Below, piece by piece: positions 1-5,757 of a stretch of DNA of 5,757 nt (the first letter of the stretch is position 1; every line of letters starts with the position of its first letter). The notes under the pieces were generated by a model. That model saw nothing but the letters and a program-made list of their open reading frames with translations. It did not search any database and had not been told where the DNA came from. The DNA lies in assembly GCA_947307005.1 (NCBI GenBank), contig CAMZHY010000258.1, positions 1-5,757 of the forward strand, written 5' to 3'. The DNA comes from an uncultured Planctomycetaceae bacterium (GTDB taxonomy: Bacteria > Planctomycetota > Planctomycetia > Pirellulales > Thermoguttaceae). A program made the position numbers and the translations under genes.

Positions 1-12
1 CGCGACCGGGGC

Positions 13-41
13 TTGTTTCGCGTCTTAAAACGTGGGATAAT
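13..41 (+). promoter_or_regulatory. Candidate sigma70-type promoter with extended -10
   Basis: A -35-like TTGTTT (13-18, three of six consensus bases) lies 17 bases before a -10-like GATAAT (36-41, five of six). A TG dinucleotide at 33-34, one base before the -10, makes the extended -10 pattern TGnGATAAT. Transcription would start near base 48, giving a leader of about 70 bases before the glycosidase start codon. The spacing and extended -10 are seen directly. That this planctomycete uses a canonical housekeeping promoter is an assumption. Confidence 0.42.
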
Positions 42-104
42 TCTAGACGCGTTGTGCGCGAACTTCTTTGTCGCGCTCGTTGACGCCCGAGATCTATATC
101 CCCC

Positions 105-109
105 AAGGA
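105..109 (+). promoter_or_regulatory. Shine-Dalgarno site of the GH97 gene
   Basis: AAGGA sits 7 bases before the ATG at 117, an optimal distance. It supports that ATG as the start, as does the complete signal peptide that follows it. Confidence 0.65.
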
Positions 110-116
110 CGCGAAG

Positions 117-2069
117 ATGAAAAAGAATAATAGCGCCGTCGTCGTCGCCTTAGCGACGTTTCTGGTTTTCGCCGCGCGCGCGCAGGCTCAAACGATTCAA
201 ACAACCTCTCCGAACGGCAAAACGGTCGTCACGCTCAGCGTCGGCGACGCGACGACTTATTCGGCGACCTTTGACGGAACGACCGTTTTGGCGCCCTCAA
301 AGCTCGGGCTGACCTTTAAAGGCGCCGAACCGCTCGGCGCGACGCGCGTCGTCGACTCTCAGACGAGGGCGATCGACGAGAAATGGGACCAGCCGCTGGG
401 CAAACGCGCCGAATACGTCGATCGATGCTCGGAAACGACCGTTCAGTTGCAAGAAACGGGGTCGGCGGCGCGTAAACTAACGCTTGTCGTTCGGGCGTAC
501 GACGACGGATTGGCGTTCCGATACGTCGTGCCGAAAGACTCGGGCTTCGGCGACGAAAACGACGAATTCTGCGTCGAATCGGAAGAGACGGAATTCGCGT
601 TCGACGCCGACTACGACGTCTGGGCGACTTCCTACCCGAAGTTCAACACGTCGCAGGAAGAGGAGTTTCCACAAAAGAAACTCAGCGCGATCGCCCCGGA
701 CGCCTTTATCGGCATGCCTCTCGTCGTCAAGGGAAACGGCTTTTACGCGGCGCTAACGGAATCGGATCTTCTCAACTGGTCCGGCGCGCAATTTACGGGC
801 GGTTCTAGCGCGGCGCCGTCGGTCAAAGTTCGGCTCACGCCTCGCGCGGACGGGCGCGGATGCGTCGTTCGTCGGGGCAAAGCCGCGTCTCCGTGGCGCG
901 TCGTCCTGCTCGGGAAAAGCCCCGTCGATCTCGTCAACAACTCGGGAATCGTTTTGAATACGGCGACCCCTTGCGCAATCGACGCTTCGTGGGTTAAGCC
1001 CGGAAACAGTTCATGGAACTGGTGGGCGCCTCAAGACGGATATCCGACCGATAAAGTGATGAAAGGACTGGTCGACCTCGCCGCCGAGATGGGCTGGGAG
1101 TATACGCTCGTCGACGCGGGCTGGAAAGACAAGCAAAAAGAGATCGTCGCGTATACGAAAGACCTGAACGTCCCCGAGCTTGTCAAATACGCGAAAGAAA
1201 AGAACGTTCGCATTTTACTCTGGTTCCATTACAAGAATCTCGTCGACGCGGGCGTGCGCGCGGCGCTGAAACAGGTCGCCGATTGGGGCGTCGCGGGGGT
1301 CAAAATCGATTTCATGGATTCCCATACGCAGGAAATGGTTCAATGGCTTGAAGAAACGTGCAAGATCGCGGCGGAATATCAACTGCTCGTCGACTATCAC
1401 GGAATGTACAAGCCGACCGGCATGGAGCGGACGTATCCCAACCAGATCACGCGCGAAGGCGTGCGCGGGAACGAATACAATCGCTGGTCGAAAAACTCCG
1501 CGACGCATACGGCGACGCTTCCCTTTACGCGCTGCATGCTCGGGCCCGCCGACTACACGCCCGGCGGGTTCCTCAACGAACACTCCGAGACGTTTAAATC
1601 GCTTAGCGCCTACAAAGACCGATCGATCGACTGCCACGTCGTCGGAACCCGCGCGCATGAACTCGCGCTCTGCATGATTTACGACTCGCCTTTGCGATGT
1701 CTTGCCGACCTGCCGCGAAACTATAAGGACCAGCCCGGTTTAGAATATCTCCGCGATCTTCCCGCCGTCTGGGACGAAACGATCGCTCTCGACGGACGGA
1801 TCGGCGAATTTTACGTCGTCGCGCGACGGTCGGGCGACGACTGGTTTGTCTCCGGCGTGACGAACGAAGAAGCGCGCTCTTTCTCGGTGAAATTTGATTT
1901 CCTAGAAGACGGCGAATATGACGCCGTCCTTTACGCCGACGCGCCGGAATCGGATCAAGACGCGACGCAAATCTCGATCTCAACGAAAACGTTCCGGAAA
2001 GGCGAGACCTTTACCGTCGACGCCGTCCGCGAAGGAGGCTGGAACGTCGTCTTGCGACCTCGCCGCTGA
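117..2069 (+). CDS. Secreted GH97 glycoside hydrolase, probably retaining alpha-galactosidase type
   Basis: Predicted secreted enzyme removing terminal alpha-linked sugars from oligosaccharides or glycans. Residues 1-24 form a Sec signal peptide: a KK start, a hydrophobic core and an AQA cleavage site before Q25. About 25-295 is the N-terminal beta-sandwich, about 296-565 the (beta/alpha)8 barrel (opening with the SWNWW stretch at 299-303), and about 570-650 the C-terminal beta domain. The 650-residue length and domain order are normal for GH97. Family motifs include VKIDFMD with Asp398, DYHGMYKPTG at 426-435, TREGVRGNEY with Glu447 and Glu453, the GGF at 483-485, and TRAHELAL around His514. 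Asp398 is the expected nucleophile of the retaining branch, and Gly429 stands where the inverting SusB branch, as I recall, has a base glutamate. This favours alpha-galactosidase over SusB-like alpha-glucosidase. The family call is firm; substrate is inferred. The next gene begins 66 bases downstream. Confidence 0.93.
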   Translation: MKKNNSAVVVALATFLVFAARAQAQTIQTTSPNGKTVVTLSVGDATTYSATFDGTTVLAPSKLGLTFKGAEPLGATRVVDSQTRAIDEKWDQPLGKRAEYVDRCSETTVQLQETGSAARKLTLVVRAYDDGLAFRYVVPKDSGFGDENDEFCVESEETEFAFDADYDVWATSYPKFNTSQEEEFPQKKLSAIAPDAFIGMPLVVKGNGFYAALTESDLLNWSGAQFTGGSSAAPSVKVRLTPRADGRGCVVRRGKAASPWRVVLLGKSPVDLVNNSGIVLNTATPCAIDASWVKPGNSSWNWWAPQDGYPTDKVMKGLVDLAAEMGWEYTLVDAGWKDKQKEIVAYTKDLNVPELVKYAKEKNVRILLWFHYKNLVDAGVRAALKQVADWGVAGVKIDFMDSHTQEMVQWLEETCKIAAEYQLLVDYHGMYKPTGMERTYPNQITREGVRGNEYNRWSKNSATHTATLPFTRCMLGPADYTPGGFLNEHSETFKSLSAYKDRSIDCHVVGTRAHELALCMIYDSPLRCLADLPRNYKDQPGLEYLRDLPAVWDETIALDGRIGEFYVVARRSGDDWFVSGVTNEEARSFSVKFDFLEDGEYDAVLYADAPESDQDATQISISTKTFRKGETFTVDAVREGGWNVVLRPRR

Positions 2070-2122
2070 AAAATTCTCCTCATGGCTCGTTCTAACGCAA
2101 AGGACGAACAACGTTATTCAAT

Positions 2123-2128
2123 AAGGGA
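2123..2128 (+). promoter_or_regulatory. Shine-Dalgarno site fixing the start of the cytochrome-like gene
   Basis: AAGGGA lies 7 bases before the ATG at 2136. The in-frame ATG at 2082 has only a CT-rich sequence before it and would put 18 charged residues ahead of the signal peptide. The downstream start is therefore preferred. Confidence 0.65.
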
Positions 2129-2135
2129 TCGCGAT

Positions 2136-5100
2136 ATGAATTCGACGGTTCGTTTACTGACGGCGGCGATTGTTTTGCGCGCGTTCGCGCTGGCCGGCTC
2201 GGCGTTCGCAGCGGAGGGCGACGCGCGTTTTTATTCTCCGGAAACGGAATTGATTCCGGCGTCGATCTGGTCGGAAAACGACGTCTTTGTCGACCCGGGC
2301 GCAAACGATCCGGAGCGCTTCGGGTTCGGCAAGGCGATCGACGCGAATCCGGAAACCTACGCCTGTATTCTCGATTCGACGCGAACGGGAGGCCGCGAAA
2401 ACACGACGCCCCCGTTTGCCGCCGAGCCGATCACGGCGGAATTCGTTCTCGATCTCGGCGCGGAGACGTCCTGCGTCGGACTGCGTATTGCGACGCCGAT
2501 CAACTGGCGCAGTCTCTCTCCCAAAAACGTTAGCGTCTACGCTTGCGACGATCCCAAAGGTCAAACCGGGTTGCGCGTTTTAGCGGAGGGAGCGGAACTC
2601 TTGCCCGTAAACTCCGGCTATTCCGTCTGCGTTCTGTGGGAACGCGCGACGGCGCGCTATCTGCTCGTTCGCGTCAACGAAGGCTATCAGCTCCGAAGCC
2701 ATCGACAGGGACTTTCGGAGGAAATCCATTTCAATACGCAAATCGCGGAGCTTCGCGTCCTTACGGAAACGCCCGACGACGTCGTCGCGAAGAATCCGCC
2801 GGAAATCGCGTATCCGGAAAGCCGACTGCGGCGCGACTGGCTCCTTCAGGACGCGTCTAAGACGCAGCTCGTTCCCGACGAATGTTTTACGTCGCGAGTC
2901 GACTCCGCGCGCGAAGCGGCTCTGATCGACGCCGTTCTCGACGAGCTTCGTGAAGAATACGGGTCGGAAACGGGAGAGTTTGAAAAGACGAAAGACGAAT
3001 TGATCGCGTCGAACGCTCCCGGCGCCGATCCTCGCTGGCGTTCGCTCTACTATTCGGCGTGCGCCGAACGCCGGGCGCGCCGACTCGACGATCTTCGCGA
3101 ATACTGCGATCAAATCTTTTACGTCAAGCATTTCGTGTTCGGCGGAACCGAGGGACTCACGGGGATAGCGAACCTTTCGGACGCGGTTCATCACGACCAG
3201 ACGACGGAACGGCGCGGAGGTTCCGCGCTGTGTCTGCTGACCGTCGGCGAAGACGGGACGGTCAAAAACGAGACGTTAATCGAGAAGCCCGAGGGGGTTA
3301 TTCGCGATCCGAATCTCTCGTGGGACGCCGAAAAACTCGTCTTTTCCATGCGCGACAATTTCGAACTTGACGACTACTCCCTGTTTGAAATGAAGACGTC
3401 CGACCGTTCGACGCGCCGGCTCACGTCGCCCCCCGTTTACGGCGGACGCAAGTATCCCTGCGCCGATTACGAGCCGTGCTACGCGCCGGACGGGTCGATT
3501 CTCTTCGCGTCGACGCGTCATACGCAAATCAACGACTGCTGGCCGAACGACAATACCGACATATACTCCTGCGACGCGGACGGAAACCATATTCGCCGAC
3601 TGACTTACGACGAGCTCGACGTCAATTTTCCACAGATAACCGCCGACGGTCGCGTCGTCTACACGCGCTGGGAATACAGCGATCGAAACGCGTTCTTTCT
3701 ACATCCGCTCTTCACGATGAACCCCGACGGCTCCGCGCAGACGGAATACGTCGGCAACAATTCGTCGTACCCCGCGTCCTATCTGCAAGCGCGCGCGATC
3801 CCCGACTCGACGAAGCTCGTCGCGATCATTAGCGGCCATCACGTCCCGCACAAGGGCAAACTCGCGCTGATCGATCGCTCGCTCGGAACGCAGAACGGAG
3901 ATTGTATCGAATACGTCGGCGGATCGTCCCCCGACGGAACGCCCGGCAGAGTTCCCAATCCGATCAAACCCGGGGATTATAACAACGGACAAATCGACTT
4001 TTTCGGACAGACCGGTCCGCAGTACCAATACCCCTACCCGCTCGACGAAGACCGTTATCTTGTCGCATACTGTCCCGAAGGCTGGCTCACGATCGACGGG
4101 CCTTACGCGCCCCCGTTCGGCGTTTACTACATGACCGCGACGGGCGAGCGCGAACTGCTCGCTTTCGATTGGTCGATCTCTTCGGGACAGCCGATCCCGT
4201 TTATTCCTCGGGAAACGCCGCGCGTGAAATCCTCGGGAATCGACCCCGGCGCCAATTTCGGAACGTTCGTCGTTCAGGATATTTACACGGGGCCCGGTCT
4301 GCGGGGAATCGAGCGCGGAACGGTGAAGAAGCTGCGCGTCGTCGCGCTGGAATATCGCGCGACGAAAGTCGGCAAAGGGAGCAACGCCGGCGAGATCGAC
4401 TGGGGACTCGTCCAAACGCCCGTCTCGTTCAACAACGGAACTTGGGACGTTAAGCACGTCCTCGGGGAAGTCGGCGTCGAAGAAGACGGAAGCGACGCGT
4501 TCAAGGTTACCGCGAGAACTCCCGTCTATTTCCAACTCCTTGACGAAAAGGGCTATTGCGTTCAGACGATGCGCAGCTGGGCGACGCTTCAGGGAAACGA
4601 GCGGTTCGCGTGTCTCGGTTGCCACGAGGACAAGTTGGAGACGGGCGTTATGCAGGTCGGGCAGCTCAATTCGATCGCGGCGAACAAAGCGCCTCAGACG
4701 CCGCGCCTTGCCGACGGCTCGCTTCATCCGCTGATCGAGCGTCTGGAAAGAGAAAGCTGTCTGGATTCCGTCGAAAACTACCTCGGCGTCAACGCGCCCG
4801 CGCTCGACTGCGATCCGAACGCGCCGACGGCGGGCTTCAGTTATCGCCAAAATATCCAGCCGATTCTCGACAAACATTGCGTCGAATGTCATCGCGGCGC
4901 CCCGATTGGCGATCTCGACGCCGACAAACCGCGTTCGTCGCTCGATTTGCGCGGAATCGTCGAGAGCGTCGACCGCCTCAAACAGGCGCCCGACGACGAT
5001 CATAAGCGCGCGTTCACGCGTTCGTACCTGAATTTGACGAACAACGGCAAAGTCGACAGTTCGCGATGGGTTAAATGGCTCGAAGTGAGAAGCCGATCGG

Positions 5101-5363
5101 AGATGCTTCCTCCGTATTTCATCGGCTCCGCGAAGAGTCCGCTTATGGATTATCTGGAGCCAAGCCACTATAACGTCGACGTTTCCGAACTGGAAAAACG
5201 AACGGTCGCCTGCTGGATCGATCTGTTGATTCCCTTTTGCGGCTCCTATGCCGACGCCAATCAATGGTCGGCGATTGAGAAGATTACGTATTTGTATTAT
5301 TTGCAGAAACGACGCATGAACGCTGAGGCGGAAATGAACGACGTCAAGGCGTCGAGGAAATAA
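2136..5363 (+). CDS. Secreted diheme-type cytochrome c protein with discoidin-like, PD40 propeller and hydrazine-synthase-alpha-like domains
   Basis: Predicted exported protein of 1075 residues; physiological role unknown. Residues 1-25 are a signal peptide ending AFA before Ala26. About 50-210 resembles an F5/8 type C (discoidin) carbohydrate-binding fold, from AIDANPETY (67 on) to IAELRV (203-208). About 345-600 carries PD40/TolB-like propeller repeats: PNLSWDAEKLVFS from 392, YEPCYAPDGSILFAS from 445, NFPQITADGRVVYTRW from 497, plus a GHH motif at 567-569. About 660-835 matches the hydrazine synthase alpha middle-domain family (NGTWDVK, EEDGS at 782-786, RTPVYFQ) and ends in haem motif CLGCH (826-830). 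A second cytochrome c domain begins at IQPILDKHCVECHRG (motif 915-919) and has the LPPYFIGSAKSPLM stretch and a WIDLLIPFCG tail typical of planctomycete cytochromes. Both haems should be attached outside the cytoplasm. It probably shares a transcript with the GH97 gene. Domain calls are good; function is inference. Confidence 0.9.
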   Translation: MNSTVRLLTAAIVLRAFALAGSAFAAEGDARFYSPETELIPASIWSENDVFVDPGANDPERFGFGKAIDANPETYACILDSTRTGGRENTTPPFAAEPITAEFVLDLGAETSCVGLRIATPINWRSLSPKNVSVYACDDPKGQTGLRVLAEGAELLPVNSGYSVCVLWERATARYLLVRVNEGYQLRSHRQGLSEEIHFNTQIAELRVLTETPDDVVAKNPPEIAYPESRLRRDWLLQDASKTQLVPDECFTSRVDSAREAALIDAVLDELREEYGSETGEFEKTKDELIASNAPGADPRWRSLYYSACAERRARRLDDLREYCDQIFYVKHFVFGGTEGLTGIANLSDAVHHDQTTERRGGSALCLLTVGEDGTVKNETLIEKPEGVIRDPNLSWDAEKLVFSMRDNFELDDYSLFEMKTSDRSTRRLTSPPVYGGRKYPCADYEPCYAPDGSILFASTRHTQINDCWPNDNTDIYSCDADGNHIRRLTYDELDVNFPQITADGRVVYTRWEYSDRNAFFLHPLFTMNPDGSAQTEYVGNNSSYPASYLQARAIPDSTKLVAIISGHHVPHKGKLALIDRSLGTQNGDCIEYVGGSSPDGTPGRVPNPIKPGDYNNGQIDFFGQTGPQYQYPYPLDEDRYLVAYCPEGWLTIDGPYAPPFGVYYMTATGERELLAFDWSISSGQPIPFIPRETPRVKSSGIDPGANFGTFVVQDIYTGPGLRGIERGTVKKLRVVALEYRATKVGKGSNAGEIDWGLVQTPVSFNNGTWDVKHVLGEVGVEEDGSDAFKVTARTPVYFQLLDEKGYCVQTMRSWATLQGNERFACLGCHEDKLETGVMQVGQLNSIAANKAPQTPRLADGSLHPLIERLERESCLDSVENYLGVNAPALDCDPNAPTAGFSYRQNIQPILDKHCVECHRGAPIGDLDADKPRSSLDLRGIVESVDRLKQAPDDDHKRAFTRSYLNLTNNGKVDSSRWVKWLEVRSRSEMLPPYFIGSAKSPLMDYLEPSHYNVDVSELEKRTVACWIDLLIPFCGSYADANQWSAIEKITYLYYLQKRRMNAEAEMNDVKASRK

Positions 5364-5401
5364 ACAAGCGAATCTTTTCCCTATTGAATTCGCGAGTTTT
5401 T
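5362..5401 (+). terminator. Candidate intrinsic terminator after the cytochrome-like gene
   Basis: GCGAAT (5368-5373) pairs with ATTCGC (5388-5393) around a 14-base loop. The flanking AAAC (5362-5365) can pair with GTTT (5396-5399) across a 2x2 internal loop. A run of five T follows at 5397-5401. The stem is short, but its place directly at the stop codon and the T run fit termination of the two-gene unit. Confidence 0.48.
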
Positions 5402-5433
5402 CGGGCTTCCCGTTTGAAGCGACGAGAGCCCGA
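5401..5433. repeat. Inverted repeat, possible second terminator stem
   Basis: TCGGGCT (5401-5407) and AGCCCGA (5427-5433) are perfect 7-base inverted arms around 19 bases. The + strand continues with TTCGTTTGT, a weak T-rich tract. It could back up the preceding stem, or be chance. Confidence 0.35.
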
Positions 5434-5491
5434 TTCGTTTGTCGACTCGAGGTCGTCCAATCCGCTCTGGGAAACCGTCGAAAACAATTTC

Positions 5492-5522
5492 GTCTTTCCC
5501 TTCGTTCGAAGGGGAGAAAGAC
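5492..5522 (-). terminator. Candidate terminator hairpin for the minus-strand gene
   Basis: GTCTTTC (5492-5498) pairs with GAAAGAC (5516-5522). After a 3-base bulge (5513-5515), CCTTC (5499-5503) pairs with GAAGG (5508-5512) around a GTTC loop, giving 12 base pairs in all. Read on the minus strand, the stem is followed by AAATTGTTTT, a modest U-rich tail; the plus strand has none. It lies 66 bases past the minus-strand stop codon. Confidence 0.42.
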
Positions 5523-5529
5523 TCGCGTC

Positions 5530-5558
5530 GCGCCCGTCGAACGTTCGCCGACGGGCGC
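5530..5558. repeat. GC-rich perfect 10-bp inverted repeat
   Basis: GCGCCCGTCG (5530-5539) and CGACGGGCGC (5549-5558) are perfect complements around a 9-base spacer that contains the palindrome AACGTT. This is the most stable stem in the window. No T run follows on either strand, so it may protect a transcript 3' end or act with the neighbouring hairpin rather than terminate alone. Confidence 0.5.
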
Positions 5559-5588
5559 CTCCGCGGGAGTTTGTCCCCTTACGCGTTA

Positions 5589-5757
5589 TTACTGATCAAG
5601 AAAATTCGCGGCGATCAGGTCGTAATCCTCCTCGTCGAATTCGTCGAAAAACTCGTCAAAGAGTTCGTCGCCGAGTACAAGCGAGGCGGAAGACGACGGA
5701 AGCGTTTGCGCTTGGACGACGTCGGAATAGACGCTCTTGTAATTCACGCCGTCGCCG
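5589..5757 (-). CDS. C-terminal end of an unidentified protein with a strongly acidic tail (partial)
   Basis: The last 55 codons of a minus-strand gene enter from the right edge; the start lies outside the window. The frame is open throughout, uses the same GAC/GTC/GCG/TCG codons as the complete genes, and ends with two stops in a row (TAATAA). The visible protein has a Ser-rich linker (LPSSSAS), then an acidic-aromatic tail with Asp and Glu alternating with Phe and Tyr (DELFDEFFDEFDEEDYD), ending AANFLDQ. No domain can be recognised. Such tails occur on large secreted or surface planctomycete proteins, so that is a guess. The opposite strand is also open here but has no ATG and no well-spaced ribosome site, so the minus reading is preferred. 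Candidate hairpins lie just past its stop. Confidence 0.6.
   Translation of the reverse strand, partial: GDGVNYKSVYSDVVQAQTLPSSSASLVLGDELFDEFFDEFDEEDYDLIAANFLDQ

Noticed and set aside
1..120. Plus-strand frame open from the left edge, ending in a TGA that overlaps the GH97 ATG (ATGA), possibly the tail of an upstream gene
   Set aside because: It uses codons the neighbouring genes avoid (ATA, CTA, TTA, AGG, AGA), resembles no known protein, and covers a good promoter and Shine-Dalgarno site. At 39 codons, chance is the simpler explanation, though upstream sequence could reverse this.
2093..2116. TAACG...CGTTA inverted repeat between the two complete genes, as a terminator
   Set aside because: The stem is only five AT-containing pairs around a 14-base loop with no T run after it, too weak to split the two genes into separate transcripts.
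2082..2135. Upstream in-frame ATG giving an 18-residue longer cytochrome-like protein
   Set aside because: It has no Shine-Dalgarno sequence and would place charged residues ahead of the signal peptide. The ATG at 2136 has both a good ribosome site and a normal signal-peptide start.
3699..5264. Long antisense open frame of 521 codons on the minus strand, inside the cytochrome-like gene
   Set aside because: It mirrors a clearly coding plus-strand gene whose codon bias leaves few stops on the opposite strand. Its translation is Arg-, Val- and Phe-rich with no recognisable domain, and there is no separate promoter or ribosome site.
2136..5363. Calling this gene hydrazine synthase subunit alpha (hzsA) and the organism an anammox bacterium
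   Set aside because: Only domain-level similarity is present. The expected tyrosine after the first haem motif is missing, no partner subunits are nearby, and an added discoidin-like domain and a glycosidase neighbour point elsewhere.
5571..5757. Plus-strand open frame opposite the partial minus-strand gene
   Set aside because: It has no ATG. The only GGGAG is one base from a TTG. The codons give an unremarkable Lys/Arg/Val-rich product, as expected from the reverse of GAC/GTC-rich codons.

Overview
The window looks like planctomycete DNA. The main reason is the large middle gene: its architecture is a discoidin-like domain, a PD40-type propeller, a hydrazine-synthase-alpha-like domain and a planctomycete-type cytochrome c tail. 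I know this combination mainly from Planctomycetes and relatives. Codons rich in GAC, GTC, GCG, TCG and CGC, with moderately high GC, fit this. A gut or other anaerobic polysaccharide-degrading lineage is plausible but is inference.

Layout. Bases 1-116 are a leader with a good extended -10 promoter candidate and a Shine-Dalgarno site. Bases 117-2069 (+) encode a secreted glycoside hydrolase family 97 enzyme whose active-site pattern suggests the retaining, alpha-galactosidase-like branch. After a 66-base gap, 2136-5363 (+) encode a secreted protein of 1075 residues with two CxxCH haem c motifs. Bases 5364-5588 are non-coding and hold four possible stem-loops, placed as expected between two convergent transcription units. 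Bases 5589-5757 (-) hold the last 55 codons of a gene that continues beyond the window and ends in a very acidic tail.

How they may work together. The two complete genes share a strand, are close together, show no terminator between them, and both encode predicted signal peptides. They are probably co-transcribed and act outside the cytoplasm. The GH97 would release alpha-linked sugars. The cytochrome-like protein could bind a glycan or surface through its discoidin-like domain and carry electrons, but no substrate can be read from the sequence. The hydrazine-synthase resemblance should not be read as anammox chemistry: no beta or gamma subunit is nearby, and one haem-site residue I would expect is absent.
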